Part shown: positions 27,340 to 39,302 of the stretch, piece after piece
Layout of the letters: every line of letters starts with the position of its first letter
How positions within the stretch are numbered: the first letter of the stretch is position 1
Assembly: GCA_035578155.1 (NCBI GenBank)
Contig: JAPWDM010000005.1
Coordinates: 24,240,877 to 24,304,876, forward strand
DNA from: Brachynemurus nebulosus
Taxonomy: Eukaryota > Arthropoda > Insecta > Neuroptera > Myrmeleontidae
Length of the DNA: 64,000 nucleotides
Reading direction: 5' to 3'
The notes under the pieces: model-generated
What the model saw: only the letters and a program-made list of their open reading frames with translations
Told to the model about the DNA's origin: nothing
The model's database searches: none
Translations under genes and position numbers: made by a program

Positions 27340-29078
27340 GTTAATGCTGAGTGTAGACTCCTTATATTTTTGTTACTATGAAAACAAAAGACCTTAACTA
27401 TAAAAATAAGAGCACTTTCAATTTCAATTTTTTACAAATATTTGACAGGTTGAAACGTTAAATAAAGTCTACTGGTTTTTTTCATTTTATCTATGTATCG
27501 ATTGGACGTTAAGAAAAGCTACGCAGCCAATCGCTTCATAATTTCTACATTTCATAATTATGTTAGGAAACAGTTTATTCTATTCTTGTCTTAAAGTTAT
27601 TCTTATTTCAAGCATAATGTCAATAATATAATAAAACACGAAAAAAGTTACGTCTCTTACGTGTACAAGGAAGCTGTGTGCCACTCTCATTGGCAGTGTA
27701 TCTTTAAATATTACTATTCTTGTGTTAATTTTAATTTGCATTTAGTTTAATTTGTATTTAAATAACAAAAAATTTTAACATCATTTTTCTCTTTTACAAA
27801 TTATAATCTACACCCATACACATAGTATACACTGTACAGTTAAAGAATGGTGAAACGAATTTCACGATAATTATTTCCACTTTATTAGAAAGTATTTATC
27901 CACATCTGTATATATTTCTATGTTTATGTGTGCAAAATAACAAGAAGCAATTAAATAAATAATAAAATAACATTCCGTACAACAATATAATATTATAAAG
28001 TTATATTCCCATTCTGTAAGTTGTGCGTAATTAGTTTGTTTTACTTTAATCCGTGAATAAAATATAATGACATAATTTATATAAGTAACATGATAATTAT
28101 ATGATACTTATTTTATTAAATAGTTACAAATAAAATACAAAATGCAGCAATTTATATTTTTTGATATAGTTATTTATTTGTATATTGTATGTATATGTAT
28201 CTGAATGCGCAAGTAAGTACTTAAATATATTATAAATAGTTTGAAATACGCGTATGTCTGTTGCAAAAAAACCAGAATTATTCAAAGTGTATGTTTTACA
28301 TTTAAGGAAATATAACAAATTTTCTTGTATATTTATGCAATAAATGTAATAATTATAAACAAATATAAAAATAAGGAAGATTTTTTTAAAACATTATTTG
28401 TTGTTTATTGTACTCTATGGTATTTGTCTTCGAAAACGAACTTTTTATTAAAAGAATTTTCAATATACATGGTGATCTTAATGATGACAGAACATTCCTG
28501 ACTGATTTCGAAAAAAACGAATAACAAGTACGTATAAATATTCACATCTAATCTGAATCTGAAAAGTTGTTTCAATAAAAATGGTCCCTATACTTCATAC
28601 TTCATACAACTATTCAAGACTCTATTTAACTGAAACATTTTCCCACGGCTTCGATCATGTGGTTTTTGAAATTATTACATAAATTTTTTTCTGGAGGTAA
28701 AAAGTAGTATAATTATGGCCTTTTTGTGCTCTCTGTTAACAGTGTGCAATTTTGTTTTGTTCTTTTTAACAGTCAAATTAACACTGTTAAACCAAACTTT
28801 ACCAATTCATGGTTCATGATGTCTGTAACATTTTTTCCCGTCACAGTGGTATTTCTAACAAATTAGTGGTATTACACAGGGTGAGAATAAATTTATACAA
28901 ACATAGGGCAAATATAATGAAGTTGTTTTTTAAAGATCAGTGTAGACTCTGATATTTTCAGATCAATTATATTCCATTTTTTTTTAAACTTATTACCATG
29001 GTTATAATATATTCACTAAATTAAATTTTAATAGTAACTAGCATAATGGTATATTAATCAACGAGCTAGAAATGATAG

Positions 29079-29157
29079 CTATTACTCACGAAGATGAAAT
29101 TGCGACACGAGCCGAGCTTGCGAGGCGAGTGTCGTCATGCATCTGAGTGAGTAATAG
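29079..29157. repeat. Imperfect 79-bp hairpin
   Basis: CTATTACTCAC at 29079 pairs with GTGAGTAATAG ending at 29157. GATG/CATC and CGACAC/GTGTCG pair further in, enclosing GC-rich GAGCCGAGCTTGCGAGG. The composition differs from the surrounding intron, so it may be the end of a dispersed repeat. Confidence 0.6.
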
Positions 29158-30169
29158 TCATTGCAAGCGAGTAGAATACGATATTTTTTCTACGACTTTT
29201 TTCCTTTTTGATTTATGAAATAAAATTGAATATAAATTTTAAATCAAATTTTTAATCTATTTCTAATTTCATTAAATGTTTGTATAATATGTATAAAGCG
29301 ATCAAAACAAAATATATGCTACTTTGTTTACTTGAAGGTTACTAAGCAACATATATTAAATTAAAACTTGGTACATACATCATACATAAAACAATCGCAA
29401 ACCCATTGAGTAAGTGATTTCATTGGTCCAAAAGTATTGAGTAATAGTCATTCCTCCACACCTTTGAATAGTGCTTAATTTTTTCAACAATTAACAGATA
29501 TATGTTTAATGAGTGTGTTCTTCAACAGGAGTAGAAAAAGTAATTTGTAGCAATAAATTAAGTGATAATCAATTATAAATTTTAATTGACAGCTGTCAGA
29601 ATATTATTATCTATTAGTCATAACACGATTTCTTAACGAAATACTTATTTTTGATCTTATTTCCTCGGTTTCTTGAAATTATTACTATTTTTTAATTCAA
29701 ATGTTACATTACTGTTTTCAACTTCTAATTAGGTAATTTGAGCAAATCGTGGCTAGAAAAATTAATACAATAAGTACCACCGAATTATAAGAAATGCCTC
29801 TGTAATCAGAAGAAAATGTTACAGATATCATAAGTCATATAATGTGGTTTTATAATTCGATTTTTCTTTTTTTTAAATATATTTTCTCCCATGATAAAAA
29901 GTAGCCTATGTCCCTCTACGTCTCCCGACTATCACTATAGAATGTTTCAAGTCGAATAAATAAGCTGTTGAAGTGTAGAACCGCGACAAGTAAACAAACA
30001 AACAAACTCACTTTCCCATTGATAAGACATAATTAATATTATATTATACTTAGAACGATTAATATATGCTTCTATTCTAATTTATTTTCGCATAGAAATC
30101 GAGAAGTAAGACCGATTTTGATCACAACAAATAAAAAAAATATATATCTTAAATTATTTTTTTACAAAC

Positions 30170-30354
30170 CTGTGTTTCTGTAAGCCGTAACGAACTCGAA
30201 AATTCCGCTCGTTCAGCGATACTTAAGTATTGTTTATCACGAAATTTCTTCTCCAACGCCAGCAGTTGTTGAGTGGTGAATGGTGTACGTGGTTTCCTGT
30301 TTGGTTTATGTTTTCGCAGATTACATTTCAATTTTGGTGGTTCACCGTTCGAGT
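30170..30354 (-). CDS. Dr: Drop/msh (Msx) homeobox protein, internal exon
   Basis: This 185-bp exon supplies 61 residues plus two bases of a split codon. It encodes [18 protein letters not shown], the conserved lead-in and N-terminal arm of Msx proteins (Pro at homeodomain position 7 is an Msx hallmark). It continues through helix 1 ([17 protein letters not shown]) and helix 2 ([17 protein letters not shown]), ending exactly at homeodomain position 44. Borders are a TTTCAG acceptor ending at 30355 and a CAG|GTTTGT donor at 30169. Because the exon begins in the middle of a codon, a further coding exon must lie upstream (higher coordinates). It should carry the N-terminal part with the usual engrailed-homology repressor motif. 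I found no such exon up to 64000. An ATG 13 bases beyond the acceptor is intronic and not a start. Confidence 0.95.
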
Positions 30355-30877
30355 CTGAAACAAGCAAAACAGAATAACAACTTAATAGAGGATTTTTGAA
30401 GATGTATTTTACCGTATAATTTAAAATTAATTACACAGAATTAAATTGCAAATTAAAATATTTTTATTCTGGCTACAGTATGTAAAATGTGGTTACACTT
30501 TTGGAATGTTGTAAAAAATGTTGAATAAAATGTCAGATTTCAAGTTTTTAACAATTTTCTTTACAGAAGTTTGTAATTACCATTTTCTGTTGTTATATTT
30601 TATTTTATTTACTTTAAAATAATTTTAATTTTAATTTATGTCAGTAAAATACTACAACGTTTAATTATTCTTACTTTTGTTTTCTTTTTTAAGCTAATTA
30701 AAAAGTTATTAATAAAAATATCATTTAAATTCATTAAATAAAAAGAAACAAGTTTTTTGTTTATATAAAATTAACGATTATATGAAAAACAGTAGCTAAA
30801 GTACAGGGGCTTTAAAAACTGAATATACGGATACAATTTTTTAACATCACTGATTAATTTTGAAGATGTAAGTAGTT

Positions 30878-30931
30878 ATACTTACATAAAATTAAAAGTG
30901 AATCATACTTACATAAAATTAAAAGTGAATC
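30878..30931. repeat. 27-bp tandem duplication
   Basis: ATACTTACATAAAATTAAAA plus seven bases occurs at 30878 and again at 30905 with no differences seen. Confidence 0.85.
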
Positions 30932-31617
30932 AAGTAAGTTTTTTTTGAGAATATTCATTCTGTTTTTATTACAGTGGGAATGCTTTGATAATTTTCATTT
31001 TTTTATTCTGATACCAAAACTCACCACTATGTATACTAAATCAAAACACTTAATGACGTGAGCAAAATTAGCAAAATTTTCGAAGGTCTAAAAGTCGTAC
31101 TTTCAGGGATAGAAATACAAAAGACGATGCAAATGATTATCAAACCACCGACTTTATTTGATATTAGTCGTATATTTTATAATAAATTTTTACTTAAAAA
31201 ATAACATCAGTCTCCAAATTACATCAGCAGTGATGCAGGATTACAGAACGACTAAGTAAAAGTGGACTATAGCTTGATGTGACAAATTTTAGGAGCGACA
31301 CGTATTCCAAAATGAATTGTGCTATTTCGATAGCAAAAATGAAAAGTTTACATTCAAGTTAATAACCTAACTTAACCACTCACCTTATTTTAAATTACTT
31401 CCATAAAATCGAGATTTAAAAACAACAAATTGTATTGGTTTGATGGCGTTATCAAGATTACTAAAATGAAACTGAAATTGAATTTTGGTTTTTCGAAGTT
31501 TTTTTTTCGTTGGTTAGGTGTACGGCAACGAAGATCATATGCACCATTTTAATGTAAATACTATAGGAATGTTTGATATAGGAATGGCTACTAATATATG
31601 AGAGGTATGGTAATGAA

Positions 31618-31985
31618 GAGTTTTTCGAAGTTGTTCTTTTCTTTTTTACCAAAACTAAGTATATGGTACCATCAGAAAAAAAAAAACTTCTGCTGAATTA
31701 GTTTCATTTCTAAAAGAAATTTGACCATTTTAACAACATAAAAGGAGAGGTCACACTTAAATTACCCTAATTTAACCAATCACTCATGAACTTGATATGA
31801 GAAAAAATAATTTTTTATCTTAATAACGTCAAAAAGTTTACTAAAAATTTTCAGTGACATCAAATCATAAATGAAATGATAGAATGATCAAACTGGAAAC
31901 AAACTGTGCATTTTCGAAGTCATTCTTTTTATTTTTACCAAAATTAAATACGTAGGACCACCATCGATCGAGTCAGTTACATTTC
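31618..31985. repeat. Degenerate ~290-bp direct repeat
   Basis: TTTTTCGAAGTTGTTCTTTT...TACCAAAACTAAGTA...ACCATC near 31618 recurs as TTTTCGAAGTCATTCTTTTT...ACCAAAATTAAATACG...ACCATC near 31911. In both cases TTCATTTCTAAAAG-like or TACATTTCTAAAAG sequence follows. The repeat is old and diverged. Confidence 0.4.
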
Positions 31986-32086
31986 TAAAAGGAATTTCGT
32001 CATTTTAGTAGCAAAAAAGTAAAGTTTAAAAAAATACTGCATTTGCAAACGTTTACGAACATTTGTAAGCATTTTATGTATTTGAT

Positions 32087-32622
32087 GATTTCTTTTTGGG
32101 TTGAAGAATAATTTTCTTTTTCGTTTTGACCGCTATCCAAAGTAATGAGGACTACAGGATTTGTGTAAAAATTAAAATTTTTTAACAAAATCCATAAAAG
32201 AATTTTATTTCGTTTTGTTTAATATATTTCGACACGGTTGGCGCAATTTTCAAGAACATACATCTACAATATAACAATAAAAATTGGTTTACATTTAAAA
32301 AATTTTTACAAGTTTAAAAGTAAGAAAATTTTTTTTATAATTTTAAAAATAAAATAATTATAAGAAATGTAATTAATTAATATAAAAAAAAAATTATAAA
32401 AAAAATTTTTCTTACTTTTAAATTTGTTAAAATTTTTTAAATATAAATCAATTTTTATTGTTATATTGTAAATGTATGTTCTTGAAAATGGCGCCAACTG
32501 TGCCGAAATATATTGAACAAAACGAAATAAAATTCTTTTATGGATTTTATTAAAAAATTTTAATTTTTACACAAATCCTGTAGTCCTCATTACTTTGCAT
32601 AGCGGTCAAAACGTAAAAGAGA
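32087..32622. mobile_element. 536-bp hairpin flanked by 16-bp direct repeats
   Basis: Left and right halves are inverted copies (CGTTTTGACCGCTATCCAAA near 32120 pairs with TTTGCATAGCGGTCAAAACG near 32595), with arms above 200 bp around an A/T-only centre near 32360. ATTTTATGTATTTGAT occurs directly at 32071-32086 and 32623-32638, like an unusually long target duplication. Asn/Phe/Lys frames inside are chance. Confidence 0.7.
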
Positions 32623-33035
32623 ATTTTATGTATTTGATCTTGACGGATAGATATGTCGTTTAAAAATTTCTTTTCTACAAATAATAAGTATTTTTCCTTT
32701 CATTTGTTTTAATAAAGACCCTGTATATGCTACATAATACTTATATTTTTTCTTTTTTTTTAAATAAATGAACGCAATGTGTGCTTTTTTTTAACATTAT
32801 TAAGTTAATTAATAAAATACCATGGCAATAAATTAACAGCAATTATAATTACATTGCCTGGTACATGCATTTCCTCTTTCGCCCGTATTTACTTATTTTG
32901 CTAATTGCTCTCGGCTCCGTACACTAGCATAGCATTGCACCGCGTCCTCTTACGATCGTCTTATTAAAATGCATTCCAATTTTACTATCTTATTTTATAC
33001 AAATTAAAATTGCACATATGATAATGTACGAAGTA

Positions 33036-33599
33036 CAGCTGAACTCTTTTTTGTACGGTGGATAGGGACCGCATAAAAAAAATCGCACAAAAAAAATATA
33101 TTCAAAAATATCATAAATACCTATAGAAAAGTATAGTTCGATCCAGATTGTACAAAAAACTTTTTTTGTGCGGTTGGTCGGGACCGCATAAAAAAAGTTT
33201 CATCGAAAAAACATCACTCAAAACGCTCAAAATTTAGAAATTTCCTTAGAAATTGCTTCTATATAAACAAGATAAAGCATTAATTTACACGTAGAAACAT
33301 TTTATTTCAATTTTATAATATTATGAAAATTTTGAAAAATACATCTTTAACAAAATTAAATGATGCAATAACTTATGTTCTTATGCAATGTATTAATTAA
33401 ATGCTTAAAAGCCGTTAAAAAGTATTTTTATCAATGAAAGTTATTATAGTAATTGTTTAAGTTTCTTACTGTCTTGTGATTTCGATCACATTATGCATTT
33501 TAATAGCCATTTTTTACAAACCGCATAAAAAAAACCGCATAAAAAAATCGCACAAAAGAAATCGCACAAAAAGGGACCGCATAAAAAAGAGTTCAACTG
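33036..33599. mobile_element. pogo/Tigger-like MITE
   Basis: Ends CAGCTGAACTCTTTTTT and AAAAAAGAGTTCAACTG are inverted repeats flanked by TA (33034-33035 and 33600-33601). CAGTTGAACTC-type tips next to TA resemble the pogo/Tigger group of the Tc1/mariner superfamily. Both subterminal regions carry repeated GACCGCATAAAA and TCGCACAAAA motifs. No transposase frame. A related end (CGCATAAAAAGAGAATATACTGTA) lies near 47049. Confidence 0.75.
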
Positions 33600-33743
33600 T
33601 ATATGTATATATGGGTTGTTTTGTATAAATTCTGCATTTTGATGTTATAAAAACATCGAAAAATGAATTGTTTTGAGCAAAACTGAAAAATGGTGACGGA
33701 CAAAATTATTGGGTCATCCGGAAAGTTCGGGCCGTTTTTGGTG

Positions 33744-35617
33744 TAAATGACCATCCCGATTTTCTTCAAATGGCCGAAGACTGTGGATTTTGAATGCTCA
33801 AAAGTTGCCGCTAATTCGTGACACACGGAAAAAAAGAATTATTTCAATCAAATAAATTTTATTCAAACCAAATAAAATTCTTGTTTGTATACCGTCAAAT
33901 AAGTTTCATATTTCCATGAATTAAATTTTTCGTTTGAGATTTAAATAAATTTTTAATTTGCACCAAATAAAAATGTTATTTACGTGAACTTGAACGTTGT
34001 TCTGATGGAACTTCCTACTTTATTTCAGTAGAAACAAAATATATTGTATTGCAAATAATAATTTTATTTGTATTAAACACTTTATTATTTAGGGCACTCA
34101 GTTTTCTTATTTAAATCAAATAATTTTTCACTCTGTTGAATTTTATTTCTATTTGAATTGAGTTTTATTTTTATTTACCTGAAAAATAAATATATATTGG
34201 ATATAATAAACGAAAATCAATTTATCAGCACACTGATTATTATTTATTGTTGATACGTAATCCATATTATTATTATTATTATTATTATTAATATTAATTA
34301 TTACAATCAAATAATAAAACATACAAGTTCAAAATGTAGTATAATTTATGCATTTTCCAGTACATAAACAGCAAACTATCATACATTCAAACAGGTAACG
34401 TAAACAACCATATAAAAAAATTTCAAAAATAAATTTTAAACAATGAAATTCTTCAAATTTACAAATACTTTAATAAAACTTTGGTTGTTTGTTTTTTTTT
34501 TACTTTTTGAATCACATATTTTTAGTATTACATAAATAAACGCTAAATTAACGTTAACTTATCAGTATCACTTATCAGTATCACATAACACAAGGACACA
34601 ACCCAATTAACACAAACACAAACATAAATATCCAAGGCCTTCAAACATGTCATTTGTTGCGGCAGTGCTATTTTCAATGTTGTATATTGTCTGAAAAAAA
34701 GCAATACAATTTATTATGGACAATATGGGCGCTTACAATTAGTATATCTACTGTTTATTAAAATAATTAATGTGTTACTTAAACTTACCAACAAATATAG
34801 GTTATTTTCTTCAAACATCAGCTTTTAGAATCTCTTTCAGTTTTTTTTATCCGTCGTATCAACAATTATTACATAATATATTAAAACAAACGCTAAATAC
34901 GTCTAAAACAATGTATACAATGTAGGTATACATAGTGAAATTTAATTTCGAATTAAAAGTTTTCAACCAAGATCCAAGATCCAAGTCGTATAACTAGGCC
35001 TACGTATAACATTGCTTGGCTTGGCTTGGCTTCTACACGTGACCACATTTCCGCGCATGCGTTGTAATTATTTTGTTTTTGTCGTAACTGTTTTGTTTGA
35101 ATCAAACAAACTAATTGTTTGAGCCAAATAAACTTTGGTGTGCATGAAGCTAAATATGATACATAGAAATAAAATATAAACAAATAAACAATATATAAAA
35201 CTGAAATAATGTGTTTGTTTGAAATTTATCAAAAAACACAAACAAAATAATTGATTCCTGGAAATAAGAGAAATATTTTAGTGATCAAAATTTTATTTGG
35301 ACGAAATAATATTTCCCAAACACGCAGTTTCGTTTCACTGAACTAAACTCTTTTTTTCCGTGCAGTTTGCCTCGGGTTTCGCTTTATTTCTTGACGCTTT
35401 GTTTCATCGTCAATACACACAGGTCGACCGAAGGGAGCTTCATCTTCCAGAAAAAATTACCCTTTTAAAATCTAGCAAACCACTTTCTACCAGTTCTGTC
35501 AAAAAGCGTATCGTCACCATAAACAATACAGATATTTCTCGTTGCATCAGCTGCATTAGTACCTTCTGTAAACTCGTATAACATGACATGATGTTCTTTG
35601 ATGTCTAGATTGCTCAT
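33744..35617 (-). pseudogene. mariner transposase, N-terminal remnant
   Basis: On the minus strand an ATG at 35617 opens a frame with MSNLDIKEHH, then LYEFTEGTNAADATRNICIV, YGDD and KWFARF. This is the first helix-turn-helix of mariner transposases. A stop, a frameshift and further stops follow before the 1.54-kb insertion. Past the insertion the frame resumes with CHELAATFEHSKSTVFGHLK, the second helix-turn-helix, then runs into the terminal repeat. The catalytic DD34D part is missing, so an internal deletion preceded or accompanied decay. Joining across the insertion restores the expected order of the two helix-turn-helix units. Confidence 0.75.
33824..35362. mobile_element. CACGG-ended element nested in mariner
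   Basis: It begins CACGGAAAAAAAGAAT and ends CTCTTTTTTTCCGTG. The dinucleotide CA directly before (33822-33823) and after (35363-35364) is the likely target duplication. Removing it restores the mariner reading order. CAAATAAA-type motifs are repeated near both ends. CAC tips, 2-bp duplication and subterminal repeats suggest a CACTA/EnSpm-like non-autonomous element, but no transposase is present to prove it. Confidence 0.65.
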
Positions 35618-36082
35618 TATTACTGACAAAAACAAATTATTTAAACACTTTTTAAAGCTTTATGATACATATTACAAGCAACACTATCGGCCTAACACTA
35701 ACATGTTGTTGCATGTTTCGTTTGCGATTGCTACTTGCAGAAATATGAATTCATTCGAGCGCCTCTGGAAACGGCACGAACTTTACTAATAGTTTTGATC
35801 ATATAATTGCAAGAAATCTTGTCTTGGTTTTGAATTTCCGACAAGACTGGTACCTAGATTATAAGTATGATTGCAATTTACAAGACTGAAGGAAATACTT
35901 AATAACCCAAGGGAATTATACTATTTTATTATAAAATTTTTAAAGTTTATGTGTCTGTTTGCTTTAATAAGTTAGTTGGGTTTGTAAAATCTGAGTTTTG
36001 TGTATATTCAAAAAAAAAAAAAAAATTCGCGTTTAAATTTGATCATGCCCCACTAAATGCAACATTGCCAAATATTGCCAAA

Positions 36083-36533
36083 TAGTGATGAGCAAATGCA
36101 AGACCAAGACCAAGATTTGGCAGTCTTGGTCTTGGTCTTGTTCTTGCATTAAGAATCTTGGTCTTGGTCTTGCTAGAGCAGTTTGAGTCTCGGTCTTGGT
36201 CTTGCAAAATGCAGTCTTGGTATTGGTTTTGGTCTTGGTATTGCTAAAGAATCTTGCACTTTCTTGCACATTTTTATTAGCGAATTTTTTCCTTCTAAAA
36301 TCAGAATTTTCTCTCTTTACAGTATTAATTATACTTTTAAACTATTTAAATAATTTAGCAAGAGTCTTGCTTTTTTCTTGCTATAGTCTGGATCTTGCTC
36401 ACTTGAGTCTTGGTATTGGTCTTGCAGCCATACTTATAGTCTTGGTCTTGGTCTTGGTCTTGGTCTTGCAAAATGCAAAAAATGAAAGACCAAGACAAGA
36501 CTGCAAAACCAAGACTAATTTTGCTCATCACTA
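36083..36533. mobile_element. hAT-like MITE with CTTGGT subterminal arrays, copy 2
   Basis: Same ends (TAGTGATGAGCAAA and TTTTGCTCATCACTA) and same internal order as 12629-13105. TTGCCAAA at 36075-36082 and 36534-36541 is a perfect 8-bp target duplication. It is 26 bp shorter than copy 1, mostly through different hexamer counts. Repetitive frames on both strands are not genes. Confidence 0.9.
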
Positions 36534-37379
36534 TTGCCAAAATTTTAGGTTAATAACATAGCCACTTAAAAAATTGTTTCTGATTTGAAGATTAGAGAGT
36601 ATCATAGTAGTACTTTGATCGGCCGTTGAATTTTAATGTTACCAGATTTGAGATAACACGTGTTTGTTCTACAAAAATACAAAAAACTGTTAAAGTAAGC
36701 GCTACCAGCCAGATTTTTAGCATTCTCTATAAAATTAAGACGTGATGGGTCAAATCTGATGAAAAATTTGAATTACGCGGATTAAAAATTTATAAGATAC
36801 GATAGTTTGATTAGCAGACCAGAAAAAAATATTCTTTTTGGATGGCTATTGTATGGATGTAATTCATTTTACTCTAAGGATTAATTGAAATTTTTTATTC
36901 GAAATCTGTCCAGTTTTGTTGGTTTCAACTCAGGCGTTCCCAGAGGGCCACCAAACATCACAAAGGATACGTAATCAAAGATACGGCGGCTGTCTCGCCA
37001 AGGAAAGGGAAAATAGTTGTAACAATTTCAGGCCCGATAAAAAGAAAAAAGTGGCTGTGAAAATTCTTTTTATTCGCCACTTAATATTTTGAGAAAATTT
37101 TTGAAAGATCCAATTTTTCAGGCCAAAGACCACTGATTTGTTGAGACGGAAGGAGGCGCGAGCCTAAAAAGTTTAGAAACCCGTGAAAGGTTTTTTTAAT
37201 TCTTAAAGATATTTTAAGATATTATAACTTGCTCAAATAGTTGAACCGGTCAATTCCACGATAAACATTTTACGCGTATTTACTGCATTAATTAACGCAT
37301 TTAGTTGCTGTTTTTACGGTGAAAATATTTTAATTGATCAGCTTAGCTTGTATTTATTTTATTATTACTCACTACCTTA

Positions 37380-37505
37380 TTAGCGAATTTCGAAAACTCG
37401 AAATTCAGCTATTACAGTAGGTGTCATGACGCAATCTGAGTCCGGGACTATGGCAGAAATCTGTTTTGAGGTCCCTAGAATACGAAAATGATATTCACTA
37501 AAATT
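37380..37505 (-). repeat. TAGCGAATTTCC repeat family, partial reverse copy
   Basis: Runs TTAGCGAATTTC, CAGCTATTACAG, TGTCATGACGCAA, CCGGGACTATGGCAGAAAT, TTTTGAGGTCCCTAG, TTCACTAAAATT: the right half of the family in reverse. It stops where TATACAGGGTGTAAAATA begins, the same kind of junction as at 43377, where the microsatellite would normally lie. Confidence 0.65.
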
Positions 37506-38452
37506 TGTATACAGGGTGTAAAATATATAACTCTCCGAAAAAATAGGGGAGAAAGGTCTCAATTTACTAATTAAGTTTTGCTAGTTAAATTGTACCGATC
37601 AAGTTTCATTTCAGAAATTTTCGATTGTCAAAAACGTGTTAAAAAATGGCCCCTAGAAAAAAAACTTAATCAGGCTCTGATTACTTATCATTTTTTTCCT
37701 TTGCTTTTTGGAACGTAAATTTTTTTGTCAACAAAATATTTTTACCTGCTTGTTTACGGAATCTTTTTAAAATAGCTATACAGCAGTGTCCATAAAAATT
37801 TGAACATGATTTTTAATGAAACAATCTACGTCATATTTCAAAAAGATGGATTTCGTTAAATCTCATTAAATTATTTGGAAATTTAACAAACACCTGCAAT
37901 CGATTTTAGTAATCACTGACTGTCAACTTTAATCCAATTCTTTGACACATATAACACATTCAGGGCTGCCTCTAACATTGGCGTAGTTCAGAACAAAATT
38001 AAAACTAAACACCCCTCAGAATAAAGATGGTTTAATGGTTAAGGGCGCTTTTCTAATCATGGGACTGGTGACATGAAAATATTTTTTTCACTATAAAATT
38101 TAGTTTTTTACGAATTATGACACAACAATTAAATTTAAAACATTTCTAAAATATACAATCGGTTTATTATTCATGCACATACAAATATTTTTAATTTTAA
38201 TACTTTGATTTAAAGAAAATCCAGTACTTCTATTGTTGAAAATATGGTTATTTTCGAAGTGAAAAATGTACTGTTTTATTATTGATAAAATGATAATATC
38301 AGTCGTACCCATGTGACAAATATGTATAAATAGGTTACTAGTGTTTTTAATAAATAATAAATTTTCAGAACAGTATATGTATAAATATCCAAATGACAGG
38401 TACCTAATAAATAACTTGAAAATATCTTTTTTTAAAAATAACTAATGGTCCA

Positions 38453-39252
38453 AGAGCCCACCGTATGCAAAACCTATGATAAGATACCTATGTATTTTTT
38501 GTAGGTAGTACTAGAGTCCCTATAATAAATAGAGTCGTGACATGTGTGCTGAACGCTGATTGGTTCCGGCATTTTGTATCCAATGTTTTCGTAAAATACA
38601 TTGGAAATAAATTAAATGTTAACAAAAACCATTTAGTTTAACTTAGAAAGAATAATTAAATTAAAAATTTTTAATTGTTCATTAATTCATAACTTATTAA
38701 CAATAATTATGTACTCAAAAATATTTACTCAAACATGTGATAATTAATTTTGAAGCTTCCCGCTCTGTTTTGGATACAAAATGGATGACATGTCACGACT
38801 CTATTTATTATAGGGACTCTAAGTAGTACTACCCCAGACCTAAATTTTGCCTGCATGATAAAAATATGACGTCACTTCCGGTTATGGTTTTGTTACGTCA
38901 TCAAATACATTGATGATATTTACACAAAAATGAAAGCTGCCAGATCTTAAAAATTCGTAAAAATATGGCTGTCTTCATTGAAAGGTTTTTTTTTTTCAGT
39001 GAAAGCAGCCTCATTGTTGCGAATTACTAAGGCCTGGCAGCACTCAATCTTTTTATTTTGGACTTCGAAACCTTCATTTTGGTGTAAATATTATCAATGT
39101 ATTTGATGACATGACAAACCCATAACCGGAACTGACATCATATTTTTATCATGCGGGCAAAATTTTGTAATTCTAAAGAAAGCTCCCTTTAGCGCTACTT
39201 ACAAAAAATCGTTCATCTATCTTATACATACGTTTTGCATACGGTGGGCTCT
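38453..39252. mobile_element. Inverted-repeat element containing a younger MITE
   Basis: AGAGCCCACCGTATGCAAAA at the left pairs with TTTTGCATACGGTGGGCTCT at the right. Inner sequences also pair over long stretches (TGATAAAAATATGACGTCAC near 38857 with TGACATCATATTTTTATCA near 39132). The left arm is interrupted by the 310-bp element at 38512-38821. No coding capacity. Confidence 0.75.
38512..38821. mobile_element. Nested MITE with 8-bp duplication
   Basis: Tips TAGAGTCCCTATAATAAATA and TATTTATTATAGGGACTCTA; the inverted repeats extend to about 36 bp (GAGTCGTGACATG). Flanks GGTAGTAC (38504-38511) and AGTAGTAC (38822-38829) match at 7 of 8 bases. This supports insertion into the left arm of the older element at 38453-39252. 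Confidence 0.8.
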
Positions 39253-39302
39253 CCGGCTATAAGTTTTGTGTACATATTATGTGCAAATAGAATATAATAT
39301 CA

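Larger units (their letters stand above)
33709..35797 (-). mobile_element. Deleted mariner element, split by a nested insertion
   Basis: The left tip TTGGGTCATCCGGAAAGTTC, preceded by TA, and the right-side CGGCACGAACTTT are inverted relatives, typical of mariner ends. The right tip has decayed beyond the CGAACTTT motif, so that boundary is approximate. Without the nested element (33824-35362) about 550 bp remain, carrying only the N-terminal part of a transposase. Confidence 0.75.
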
